Source: Anaerolineaceae bacterium (GTDB lineage: Bacteria; Chloroflexota; Anaerolineae; Anaerolineales; Villigracilaceae). Taken from it: a stretch of DNA of 64,000 bases. The translations under genes were made by a program, and so were the position numbers. Below are positions 15,760 through 23,230 of this stretch, in pieces (the stretch's first letter is position 1; the number at the start of each line of letters is the position of its first letter). A model generated the notes under the pieces. That model had not been told where the DNA came from and searched no databases. It worked only from the letters and a program-made list of their open reading frames with translations. The stretch covers positions 153,332 through 217,331 of the forward strand of contig WOUS01000008.1 of the NCBI GenBank assembly GCA_009772985.1, written 5' to 3'.

Positions 15760-17199
15760 TTAATACGCTTTTGCGAAATATACCTTGTACTTCGCGTCTT
15801 TCCCGCACACGATGCACTTTCCTTTTCCTTCGTTCTGATCGAGCGGCATACACCGTGTGGTGGCTTTGGTGTCTTCTTTCACCTTCGCCTCGCATTCGGC
15901 GGACTCGCACCAGTAGGACAAGGCCCAACCGTTCTGGACTACCTGCTTGAGTTCCTCGTAGTCCTTTGGGTCGAAGATGTGGCTGTCACGGAAGGCGGTG
16001 GCGCGTTCGAGCAGGGATTTTTGGATGCCCGTCAGCAGGTCCGCGACCGTGGCGGCCAATCCCGCCTGCGGCACGAAGGACTTGCCTTCCCTTCCCGGGC
16101 GATCCCGTCGCGCCAGGGCAACCGAACCTTTTTCCACATCCTTGGGGCCGATTTCGATGCGCAGGGGTACACCGCGCATTTCCCAATCGTTGAACTTGAA
16201 TCCGGGCGTGACCTCGGTGCGGTCGTCCACCTTGACGCGGATGCCGGCGGCCTTGAGTTCGGCTTGGACGCGCGCCACGGTCTCCATAACGGCGGCAGTT
16301 TCCGGGTCCGATTTGAAGATCGGGACGATGACCGCCTGGATGGGGGCGAGGCGCGGCGGCAGGATCAGTCCCTGGTCATCGCCGTGTGTCATAATAATCG
16401 CGCCGATGAAACGGGTAGAGAGTCCCCAGGAGGTCGTCCAGCAAAATTGCAGGGTGTTGTTTTCATCCAGGAATTGAATGTTGAAGGCTTTGGCGAAGTT
16501 CTGGCCGAGGAAGTGCGAGGTGCCGGATTGCAGGGCGCGCGTGTCGCCCATCATGGCTTCGATGGATGCCGAGAGGCTTGCGCCGGCAAATTTCTCGGCC
16601 TGTGACTTGGCGCCTTTGATGACCGGCACCGCGCCCTCGTTGATGGCGAAGTCGGCGTAGACATCCAGCATACGCATGGTTTCCTCGCGGGCTTCCTGCT
16701 CGGTGGCGTGGGCGGTGTGGCCCTCCTGCCAGTAGAATTCCAGCGTGCGCAGGAACAGCCGCGTGCGCAGTTCCCAGCGGACAACGTTGCCCCACTGGTT
16801 GATGAGCACCGGCAGGTCGCGGTACGATTGGATCCACTTCGAGTACATGTAGCCGATGATGGTCTCAGAGGTGGGGCGCACTACCAGCGGCTCTTCCAGT
16901 TTTTCGCCGCCGCCGATGGTCACCACGGCCAGTTCAGGCGAGAAGCCGTCCACGTGTTCCTTCTCCTTTTCGAGGAACGACATCGGGATGAATAGCGGGA
17001 AGGCGGCGTTGACGTGGCCGGTTTCCTTAAAGCGCTTGTCGAGCGCCTGCTGGATGTTTTCCCACAGCGCCCAGCCATATGGGCGGACGACCATGCAGCC
17101 GCGCACGGGAGCATAGTCGGCCATCTCGGCGCGCAGGACGATCTGGTTGTACCATTCGGAGAAGTCAACATTGCGGGGGGTGAGTTTTTCGTCGGACAT
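15760..17199 (-). CDS. proS: Prolyl-tRNA synthetase, archaeal/eukaryotic-type
   Basis: The 479-residue enzyme lacks the INS editing domain and carries the C-terminal zinc-binding extension typical of the archaeal/eukaryal ProRS type (CESAEC about residue 430, then C-x-VCG before the final KVYFAKAY). Class II motifs are visible: RPTSETIIGYMYSKW, NVVRWELRTRLFLRTLEF, and GLSTRFIGAIIMTHGDDQG. It attaches proline to tRNA-Pro. Because the nearby bacterial-type proS is frameshifted, this copy is probably the working enzyme. It is preceded by a degenerate AGAGAATAGAGAA tract. Confidence 0.95.
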   Translation of the reverse strand: MSDEKLTPRNVDFSEWYNQIVLRAEMADYAPVRGCMVVRPYGWALWENIQQALDKRFKETGHVNAAFPLFIPMSFLEKEKEHVDGFSPELAVVTIGGGEKLEEPLVVRPTSETIIGYMYSKWIQSYRDLPVLINQWGNVVRWELRTRLFLRTLEFYWQEGHTAHATEQEAREETMRMLDVYADFAINEGAVPVIKGAKSQAEKFAGASLSASIEAMMGDTRALQSGTSHFLGQNFAKAFNIQFLDENNTLQFCWTTSWGLSTRFIGAIIMTHGDDQGLILPPRLAPIQAVIVPIFKSDPETAAVMETVARVQAELKAAGIRVKVDDRTEVTPGFKFNDWEMRGVPLRIEIGPKDVEKGSVALARRDRPGREGKSFVPQAGLAATVADLLTGIQKSLLERATAFRDSHIFDPKDYEELKQVVQNGWALSYWCESAECEAKVKEDTKATTRCMPLDQNEGKGKCIVCGKDAKYKVYFAKAY

Positions 17200-17244
17200 G
17201 AGAACCTCGAGAGTAGAGAATAGAGAACAGAGAGTAGTGAATGG

Positions 17245-17781
17245 TTAATGGTGATTGGAAAGCAGGTGAACTGCTTCCTGAATATCCGCAGCGAACTGGA
17301 TGTATTCGCGCTGGTTGACGGGCATGTACATGCTGAACTCATCAAAAAAACGGTCGAAAACGGACCTCCAGCCTGCTCCCGTTAAAATCAGCGGTTTGAC
17401 GGGCATGGAGTGGACGATCATCAGGTTCCACGTCAGCGCGATCTCGGTCAATGTGCCGGGACCGCCGGGCAGGGCGATGGCCGCGTCGCAATTTTCGATG
17501 ATGGCTTGCAGGCGTTCGATGAGCGTTTCCTTCTTCCACTCCTCTTTGACCCAGCCGTTGGCCTTGACCGGCCGCCATCTTTCGATCTCGTCGCACGTCA
17601 CGCCGATGACATGTCCGCCCGCCTCGGCTGCCCCGCGGCTGACGGCTTCCATCGTGCCGATGTAGCCGCCGGTCAGGACGGCGTGCCCGGCCTCAGCCAG
17701 GAGTTTGCCGAGTTCGTAGGCTTCTGCGTAGGCGGGGGAACCGGGTTGGGGTTGGGAACCGCCGAAGATGCTGATGTTCAT
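17245..17781 (-). CDS. LOG-family (TIGR00725-like) nucleoside-monophosphate phosphoribohydrolase-like protein
   Basis: This 178-residue Rossmann-like protein begins MNISIFGGSQP and contains LTGGYIGTMEAVSRGAAEAGG and PGGPGTLTEIALTW, the nucleotide-binding and PGGxGT-E motifs of the 'lysine decarboxylase-like' LOG superfamily. Characterised members remove ribose-5-phosphate from nucleotides such as cytokinin precursors. ATG 17781 is preferred because homology starts there; the upstream frame is low-complexity leader sequence. It lies between proS and a MazG-like gene with the same orientation. Confidence 0.8.
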   Translation of the reverse strand: MNISIFGGSQPQPGSPAYAEAYELGKLLAEAGHAVLTGGYIGTMEAVSRGAAEAGGHVIGVTCDEIERWRPVKANGWVKEEWKKETLIERLQAIIENCDAAIALPGGPGTLTEIALTWNLMIVHSMPVKPLILTGAGWRSVFDRFFDEFSMYMPVNQREYIQFAADIQEAVHLLSNHH

Positions 17782-17836
17782 AGGGTTAGAGAGCAGAGAA
17801 TAGAGAATGGTGAATGGTGTGTGGTCGGTCAATGGT

Positions 17837-18145
17837 CTACGGTCTATCATCCCACTGGCGGGACGCGTTAGCGTCAAGTTTTTTCAAAACCGCCTGCTCC
17901 AGGTCAATCCCGGAGACGGAGGCTAGTTGCAGAAGATAGAGCGCCACGTCGGCCAGTTCGCTGGCGAGTTTGTCCTTGTTTTTCAGTTCATCGCGCCACT
18001 GGAAATGTTCCAGTACTTCGTTGGCTTCCAGCGAAAGAGAAATCGCCAGGTTGCGCGGCGTCTGCGGACGCGGGCTGTCTTTCTCGTACCAGCCTTTCGA
18101 GCGGACGAAGGCGTGCATCTTTTCGGTCAGTTCGCAAATATCCAT
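17837..18145 (-). CDS. MazG-like nucleotide pyrophosphohydrolase
   Basis: The 102-residue protein has the all-alpha NTP-PPase pattern: SLEANEVLEHFQW supplies the ExxE pair and ASELADVALYLLQL the ExxD pair of metal ligands. Size and the FQW element place it with RS21-C6/dCTPase-like single-domain enzymes that hydrolyse non-canonical or deoxy-NTPs to NMP and PPi. A candidate leader/attenuator lies upstream at 18183-18303. A short repeat tract (ccgtccacggtctatcgtc) lies directly before the ATG. Confidence 0.85.
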   Translation of the reverse strand: MDICELTEKMHAFVRSKGWYEKDSPRPQTPRNLAISLSLEANEVLEHFQWRDELKNKDKLASELADVALYLLQLASVSGIDLEQAVLKKLDANASRQWDDRP

Positions 18146-18182
18146 CTTTCACCGTCCACGGTCTATCGTCCACCGTCCAACA

Positions 18183-18297
18183 AAAAGCGGCTCCTCAGGT
18201 CTGGGAGCCGCCGGTGTGCGTGACGAACTGAACCTAACCAGACCAGGTGGATTTTTGCGTGCGAGGGGCCGGGAGCGGGTTCAATTTCATGGCGCAG
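18183..18297 (-). ncRNA. Candidate small RNA or attenuator leader ending in an intrinsic terminator
   Basis: On the minus strand TATAAT (18303-18298) would start transcription near 18291. A strong terminator stem GCGGCTCC/GGAGCCGC followed by TTTTT ends it near 18182, giving a transcript of about 110 nt. It encodes an 18-codon reading frame (ATG 18290, stop at 18234). GGTCTGG can pair with CCAGACC in the terminator loop, so an antiterminator or pseudoknot is possible. A perfect palindrome ACCTGATTTCAGGT (18303-18316) overlaps the promoter. It matches no RNA family I know; the next gene is the MazG-like one. Confidence 0.4.
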
Positions 18298-18333
18298 ATT
18301 ATACCTGATTTCAGGTCGGAGACCATCTTTTCG

Positions 18334-18738
18334 TTATTTTTCGCGCGAGGTGATGTATTCGATGGCGGCCTCGGATATCAGCCCGGAACGGGTTTCGCCA
18401 TGTTCGGAGGCATATTTATCCATTACGTTCAAGACACGTTCGGGGAGGGTGATATTCACCCGCTTTGTCTTTCCCGAAATCCTGGTAACGTCAACTGTCA
18501 CCAGCGCCCAAATTCCTCCGGCATAGTCGGGGTTTCCCTGATGGGCCTCCACTGTTTGGGGAGGCGGGACGAGTTGGCCGTCCACGAGCAGCCCCTCCAG
18601 GTGGCATTCGATTGCCTCCGCTGCCTCCTGCAAGGCTTCATCCACCGTCGGCGCGGCGCTGAAGCAGCCGGGCAGATCCGGTACGGTTACGCCGTAGTCG
18701 CTTTCGGGATCTTTGTGAAGGACAACAGGATAGCGCAT
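18334..18738 (-). CDS. hicB: HicB-type antitoxin
   Basis: The 134-residue protein starts MRYPVVLHKDPESDYGVTVPDLPGC, the HicB pseudo-RNase H fold, and ends with a ribbon-helix-helix-like DNA-binding segment (RVNITLPERVLNVMDKYASEHGETRSGLISEAAIEYI). HicB binds HicA and represses the operon. ATG 18738 is chosen because homology and AAAGGTGAG begin there; an upstream start at 18768 is possible. It follows hicA directly. Confidence 0.92.
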   Translation of the reverse strand: MRYPVVLHKDPESDYGVTVPDLPGCFSAAPTVDEALQEAAEAIECHLEGLLVDGQLVPPPQTVEAHQGNPDYAGGIWALVTVDVTRISGKTKRVNITLPERVLNVMDKYASEHGETRSGLISEAAIEYITSREK

Positions 18739-18743
18739 ATCGC

Positions 18744-18941
18744 TCACCTTTTCTCCGGCCAGGGCCAACCAGCCTGCCGGTAAATGCTTCTCAAGGTTCC
18801 ATGCGGGAAATCTCTCTTCGGGTGCGGAACAGTCACACGCCCGGTTTTTTTCGGGTGCTTGAAGTGATGATGGCTGCCTCGAACATGCACCAGAACCCAG
18901 CCGTCTTTATGGAGCCGTGCAATGATTTCGCGGCTGTTCAT
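18744..18941 (-). CDS. hicA: HicA-type mRNA interferase toxin
   Basis: The 65-residue protein has the HicA dsRBD-like fold with the conserved GWVLVHVRGSHHHFKHP motif, where a histidine of the GSHHHF loop is the catalytic residue in this family. HicA cleaves mRNA. ATG 18941 lies only 6 bases after a perfect TATAAT box, so the mRNA is probably leaderless. Toxin-before-antitoxin order is usual for hicAB. Confidence 0.93.
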   Translation of the reverse strand: MNSREIIARLHKDGWVLVHVRGSHHHFKHPKKTGRVTVPHPKRDFPHGTLRSIYRQAGWPWPEKR

Positions 18942-18947
18942 GGACAC

Positions 18948-18975
18948 ATTATACACACCCTACACACGATGTCAA
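18948..18975 (-). promoter_or_regulatory. hicAB promoter
   Basis: TTGACA (18975-18970), a 16-base spacer and TATAAT (18953-18948) are both exact consensus boxes. The predicted start point coincides with the hicA ATG, so translation would be leaderless. Confidence 0.8.
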
Positions 18976-18980
18976 TCCGG

Positions 18981-19952
18981 CTACGGCAATATCGGCAGGA
19001 CGTTTTCGATGATGTAGTCGGCGTAACGGGCGACCCTCTGTTCCAGCATTCGATCCTCGGTTTCGGGGATCATCGCCGGGGGATTGTTCACGTTGTAAGT
19101 CTGGTTCGGGGAATAGTCGTTCAGCCGCGCCCACGGGACGCCGCCCGCCACCGCCGCGTTGACGATGTCAATGGCGTGGTTGTTGTTCAACTGCACGTGG
19201 TCTTCCTGCGATTGGATGCGCTGGTAAGGAACATTTACGTTGCCTATAAAGTTGACGGCCTCGCGCTCCGACCACCAGGCGTTATCGCTGCACGGCTGCC
19301 ACTGGATGCCTTCGGCGCGATTGTCCCCGCAGCCGGTGGTGGTGTAGAAGCGGTCCACCGGGCCTTCCCAGTCAATGTAAAAATCAATCGGCAGGTCGGG
19401 GTAACGCGCCAGCGCGCCGGTGGCGGCGGTCACGCCGTAGGAGTACGAAACCAGCCCGTAGCGTTCGGTATCCAGGCCTGGCAACTGCGCCGCGGCCAGG
19501 ATGACCGCCGCCAGCCCGTCCTGCGTGACGAAGCCGTTGTAATCCTCCGTCCCTTCGGACTGGCCGCGCCCGTCGGCGTCGAAGATGATGACGAGGAATC
19601 CGCTGCCGGCGAGACGCGCCGCCTTGAGCGGGTCCGATTCGGCGATGCCGCCCGGCATCAAAACCAGGGCTGGCAGGGCGTCTGTACCGTTCCAGTTGTC
19701 CGGGTAAAAGACCCGCACGTACAGCCGCGCGCCAGAGGCCGGGTTCGTGACCCAGTAGGCGTTGGCCGAGTCCGCCGGGACCAGGCTTGCGGATGGCTGC
19801 GCGGCGGGACCCGGTTCCGGCGTGGGCGAAACGGCCGTCGGCGGCGACCCGGCTCCCGGTCCGGGGGCGGGGCGGGTGGGTGTCGTCTCCGGCGCGGAGC
19901 AGGCAGTCACCAGAACGGCGATCAGAAATAAACCGGCGACGATCTTCTTCAT
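18981..19952 (-). CDS. Lipoprotein with alpha/beta-hydrolase (prolyl-oligopeptidase-like) domain
   Basis: The 323-residue protein has a lipobox (LVTAC) followed by a Pro/Thr-rich linker, so it is anchored outside the membrane. The remaining region shows an alpha/beta hydrolase layout: an early LVLMPGGIAESDP strand-loop, IIFDADGRGQSEG, and a nucleophile region YGLVSYSYGVTAA where Ser sits in SYSYG. The late acid and His are less clear (QEDHVQ is a candidate). It probably hydrolyses an ester or peptide, substrate unknown. GGAGG precedes the ATG. Confidence 0.7.
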   Translation of the reverse strand: MKKIVAGLFLIAVLVTACSAPETTPTRPAPGPGAGSPPTAVSPTPEPGPAAQPSASLVPADSANAYWVTNPASGARLYVRVFYPDNWNGTDALPALVLMPGGIAESDPLKAARLAGSGFLVIIFDADGRGQSEGTEDYNGFVTQDGLAAVILAAAQLPGLDTERYGLVSYSYGVTAATGALARYPDLPIDFYIDWEGPVDRFYTTTGCGDNRAEGIQWQPCSDNAWWSEREAVNFIGNVNVPYQRIQSQEDHVQLNNNHAIDIVNAAVAGGVPWARLNDYSPNQTYNVNNPPAMIPETEDRMLEQRVARYADYIIENVLPILP

Positions 19953-20003
19953 AGCGGCCTCCTGAAAATTTGTTTTGCACTATAATCGCACAAGAGGAAC
20001 CCG

Positions 20004-21296
20004 ATGTCCATCCCTATTTCGTCATGGCCTGCCGACCCGGAAGCGCGCGCCAACCGTCTCGCCGACGCCCTCCCGCCGGAACGCCTGTCCCTGCTGCGGA
20101 TGGCGGCCGACGAGTCTACCGCGCGTGCCCTGCCGCTCTACCTCGTCGGCGGCTGCGTGCGGGACCTGCTGCTGGGCCGCCCGGTCACGGACTTCGATCT
20201 GGTCGTGGAGGGGGATGCCGTCGCGCTGGCGCGCGGACTGGTTGCGAAGCACGGCGGGAAGGTGACTGCCCATCCCCGCTTTGGCACGGCGCAGTGGTTC
20301 CTGCCCGAGTCGTTGGCGTCTCCCGACTTTCGACTTTCGACGCTCGACTTAATCTCTGCCCGTTCCGAATCATATGCTCACCCCGGCGCTTTGCCTAAAG
20401 TCAAATTTGGTTCCTTGACCGATGACCTGCGCCGCCGCGACTTCACCGTCAACGCCCTCGCCCTCCGTCTTGACGGCGGCCACTTCGGCGACCTGCGCGA
20501 CGACCTCGGCGGGCTGGATGACCTGCGCCGCGGCATCGTCCGCATTCTGCACCCGCGCTCCTTCGTGGACGACCCGACGCGCATTTTTCGCGCCGTCCGC
20601 TACGAGCAGCGGCTGGGCTTCCGCATTGACGAGGAGACGCTGTCCCTGCTTCCCGAAGCGCTTCCGTTGATTGACAAACTTTCCGCCGAACGCGTGCGCC
20701 ACGAACTGGATTTGATTCTGGAAGAAGAAAATGCCGCCGGGATGTTGAAGCGGCTGGCAGGGTTGAAAGCGCTGGCGGCGGTGCACCCCGCGCTGGCGTG
20801 GAATCAGTCCATCCGGAAGCGGTTTGAAAGCGGGCGGGCTGTTTCGTCGGCGGAGCGCCAAAATTTTGGCTGGATGCTCTGGCTGATGCACCTGCCGCGC
20901 GCCAGCCTCGAGCAGATCGAAAAACGGCTGCATTTCCACGCCGGTCTGCGGGATGACGTTTTCGCGGCTTCCGCCCTCTACGCCGATTTGGATTCTCTCG
21001 CCGGGAAGAAGCCGAGCCAATGCGTGGCGCTGTTGGATGAATTCCCCCTGGCGGCTGTCCGGGCGGTGCATTTGGCCGCGCCGCGCGGCGAAGCGCGCCG
21101 GAATTTGCAGGATTACGTCGAGACCTGGCGGCGCGTCAAACCGAAGGCCACCGGTCACACGCTGAAAAAACTCGGCCTCGAACCGGGGCCGGTTTATCAA
21201 TCCATTTTGCTGAAATTGAAAAATGCCTGGCTGGATGGGGAGGTAAAGACGGAAGCCGAAGAGCGGGCCTTGTTGGCGAAGTTGATCAAGGTGTAA
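20004..21296 (+). CDS. CCA tRNA nucleotidyltransferase / poly(A) polymerase family protein
   Basis: The 430-residue class II nucleotidyltransferase shows LYLVGGCVRDLLLGRPVTDFDLVVEGD, with the G-G motif and the DxD metal-binding pair, then RDFTVNALALRL and the DDPTRIFRAVRYEQRLGF block of the CCA-adding/poly(A) polymerase family. It adds CCA, or part of it, to tRNA 3' ends; which bases cannot be told by eye. ATG 20004 follows GAGGAA, and TATAAT at 19981-19986 gives a short leader. It diverges from the lipoprotein gene. Residues 97-110 contain a short degenerate tract (SPDFRLSTLDL), possibly repeat-derived. Confidence 0.88.
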   Translation: MSIPISSWPADPEARANRLADALPPERLSLLRMAADESTARALPLYLVGGCVRDLLLGRPVTDFDLVVEGDAVALARGLVAKHGGKVTAHPRFGTAQWFLPESLASPDFRLSTLDLISARSESYAHPGALPKVKFGSLTDDLRRRDFTVNALALRLDGGHFGDLRDDLGGLDDLRRGIVRILHPRSFVDDPTRIFRAVRYEQRLGFRIDEETLSLLPEALPLIDKLSAERVRHELDLILEEENAAGMLKRLAGLKALAAVHPALAWNQSIRKRFESGRAVSSAERQNFGWMLWLMHLPRASLEQIEKRLHFHAGLRDDVFAASALYADLDSLAGKKPSQCVALLDEFPLAAVRAVHLAAPRGEARRNLQDYVETWRRVKPKATGHTLKKLGLEPGPVYQSILLKLKNAWLDGEVKTEAEERALLAKLIKV

Positions 21297-21329
21297 AAAA
21301 AACTGGAGCGGACCATTCGTCCGCTCCAG
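21296..21329 (-). terminator. Intrinsic terminator between convergent genes
   Basis: A perfect 11-bp stem CTGGAGCGGAC/GTCCGCTCCAG (21303-21329) is followed on the minus strand by seven T. It ends the lipoprotein gene cluster at 21334-25029 and may also slow transcription from the CCA gene. Confidence 0.85.
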
Positions 21330-21333
21330 CCGT

Positions 21334-21897
21334 TTACGGGTTCTGCAACCGGTCCAGCAGCGCCGCGCCGCGCAGGCCGAGCGCCCGCGCCGACTCGCCG
21401 TCTATGATGGGGAACCACAGACGCAGGGAGTCGTCCCCGAATTGGAACGTCACGCCGACGTAGCCGGGATTCGGTCCCGGCGTGGTTTCGGTGGGGAAGC
21501 CGTCCAGCACGACCAGGATTTTTTCCAGCAGCGTCCCCAGCGCTTCGCGGTCGTCCAGCGACGCCGCCTGCACCGTGATGCGGAAGTCCGTCTCCATGGC
21601 GGCGAAACGGGCCACCTCGCCGGATGCGGTGATGCAGTTTTCCCCGTAGGCTTCGGCAACCGCGGTGACGCCCGTCAGCCCGGCGGATTCGAGCGCAGCC
21701 TGCACCTGCGCCGAGAGTTCGGGCAGCGGTTCGGTGGCCCAGTTCCAGCCGCATTGTTCGTAGGGGTATTCTGTCGGCGCCGGCGTGGCGGTGGCAGGCT
21801 TGGAGTCCGGGGGGAAGACGGGGCGCGGCATGTTGCAGGCCGTGACCAGCGTCAGGCAGGCGAGGAATACGAGCAGGAGATGCGTCGCTTTTTTCAT
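21334..21897 (-). CDS. Lipoprotein of unknown function
   Basis: The 187-residue protein has a signal peptide with lipobox LVTAC, a short proline-rich spacer and one compact domain of about 150 residues. ATG 21897 overlaps the upstream FecR gene by four bases (ATGA), so it is co-translated with the three FecR lipoproteins. The domain contains ENCITASGEVARFAAMETDFRITV and a C-terminal LRLWFPIIDGESARAL. I do not recognise a family. It probably sits outside the membrane with its operon partners. Confidence 0.6.
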   Translation of the reverse strand: MKKATHLLLVFLACLTLVTACNMPRPVFPPDSKPATATPAPTEYPYEQCGWNWATEPLPELSAQVQAALESAGLTGVTAVAEAYGENCITASGEVARFAAMETDFRITVQAASLDDREALGTLLEKILVVLDGFPTETTPGPNPGYVGVTFQFGDDSLRLWFPIIDGESARALGLRGAALLDRLQNP

Positions 21898-23168
21898 GGC
21901 GCCACACAAGAGGTCACGGTCAACGCGCCGCCCGGCGCAAGGGCGGATGTGTGGCTGTCGGTGTTCCCGTCCAGCCAGTCGGTGGCGGTGTACGTGCCGG
22001 GCGGGAGGGAGCCGGTGGCGGTCTCGCCGGGGGCGATGTCCACGGCGATGGTCTGGGGGCCGGTGAACAGCCAGTGCCAGGTGCGGTCACAGGCGTTGGT
22101 GAGGGTGTAGGTGGTGGCGTCGGACAGCGGCTGGCCTGTCCCTGGTCCGCCCGCAGGCGGCTGGCCGCCGTCTGCATTGGGGCAGGCATCCACCTGGAGC
22201 ACGCCGCCATCCGAGTTGATGATTTGCGGCCCGTGCTGTTCGCCGTCCGCGAACCAGTCGGTGACGGCGTACTGGCCGGGAGGCAGCTGGCCGGTGGCGG
22301 TCTGGCCGGCCGGGACGACGACGCGCTCGGTCAGCGCGCCGCCGTTGGCGTCGGGGAGACGCTGGAAGAGCCAGACCCAGTCGCCGACCGCGGCAACGTC
22401 TTCGGGAAGGGTGCAGTTGTTCGTGAGCGCGTATTGCAAGTGTCGAGTGTTCAGCGTCCCTTCCGCGGCGGCGGGGAGGTCCGGGCCGGGGGGCGTCGGC
22501 GTGAGGGCGGGCGGGAGGAGCGGCGCGGCTTCGGGAACGGCATCCAGCCACTGCTGGTTTTCGTCGCCGGTCATCGGGCGGGCCGGGGAGGGCGGCTGGC
22601 CGGGGCCGGGGATGCCGGAGGCCTCGCCGCCGGTCAGTTCGATGCTGCCGTGTTCGTTGGCGAGGGCGCAGTGGCCCTCCAGGCAGGTGACGGCCAGGCC
22701 GGTCTGTTCGTCGAAGGCTGCGCTCATGTAACTGCCGCGCACGGAGGCGTTCCCGAACTCAGTGTCCACTTGCAGTTCGCCGCCGCTGAGCACGATCCAG
22801 ATCTGCCCGAAGAGCAGGTTCAGCCGGGTGAACGGCGCGTCCGTTTCGGCGTTCATCTCTTCGAGCGTGAACAGGGTGTTCGGTCCGAGGCGGACGATAG
22901 TGCCGTCCGGCTGGAGGTCCAGGCGGGAGCGGCTGTCGTCACCGGTGCGCGCCTGCCCGCGGACCTGGAGCCTGTCTCCCGGTTCGACGGGCGAGAAGTC
23001 GTCGGTTTCGTCGGGCCGCGCCTCGACCGTGTTCGCCACGGTGACGAAGGTGGCGGCGCGTCCGGTCTCGGGCGTGGCGAGCGGGTTCACGTCCGGGGTG
23101 GTGGGGCGGCAGGCGCCGAGAATCAGCGCAAACAGCAGGGCCAGGGACAGCAATGTTCGCCTTTGCAT
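21894..23168 (-). CDS. FecR-domain lipoprotein with two C-terminal repeat domains
   Basis: The 424-residue protein has a lipobox (LILGAC), then a FecR-type beta domain of about 130 residues (LQVRGQARTGDDSRSRLDLQ, IVRLGPNTLF, IWIVLSGGELQVDTEFG, ASVRGSYM, CLEGHCAL). After a Pro linker come two related domains of about 75 residues that begin with YxLTNxC and contain P-G-E/Q-T-A-T-G-x-LPPG-x-Y. FecR domains are best known from sigma-factor regulation, but in this type of bacterium they also occur in lipoproteins without a sigma partner. The exact role is unknown. Confidence 0.75.
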   Translation of the reverse strand: MQRRTLLSLALLFALILGACRPTTPDVNPLATPETGRAATFVTVANTVEARPDETDDFSPVEPGDRLQVRGQARTGDDSRSRLDLQPDGTIVRLGPNTLFTLEEMNAETDAPFTRLNLLFGQIWIVLSGGELQVDTEFGNASVRGSYMSAAFDEQTGLAVTCLEGHCALANEHGSIELTGGEASGIPGPGQPPSPARPMTGDENQQWLDAVPEAAPLLPPALTPTPPGPDLPAAAEGTLNTRHLQYALTNNCTLPEDVAAVGDWVWLFQRLPDANGGALTERVVVPAGQTATGQLPPGQYAVTDWFADGEQHGPQIINSDGGVLQVDACPNADGGQPPAGGPGTGQPLSDATTYTLTNACDRTWHWLFTGPQTIAVDIAPGETATGSLPPGTYTATDWLDGNTDSHTSALAPGGALTVTSCVAP

Positions 23169-23230
23169 TGTTTCTCCTTGTTGCCCTGTATTTTATCCGG
23201 TTCTGCCGCCGCGTTGATGGGACATGTGTC

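Noticed and set aside
18183-18297. Signal recognition particle RNA or tmRNA
   Set aside because: The conserved SRP core (GGAAGGAAGCA type) and tmRNA tRNA-like ends are absent.
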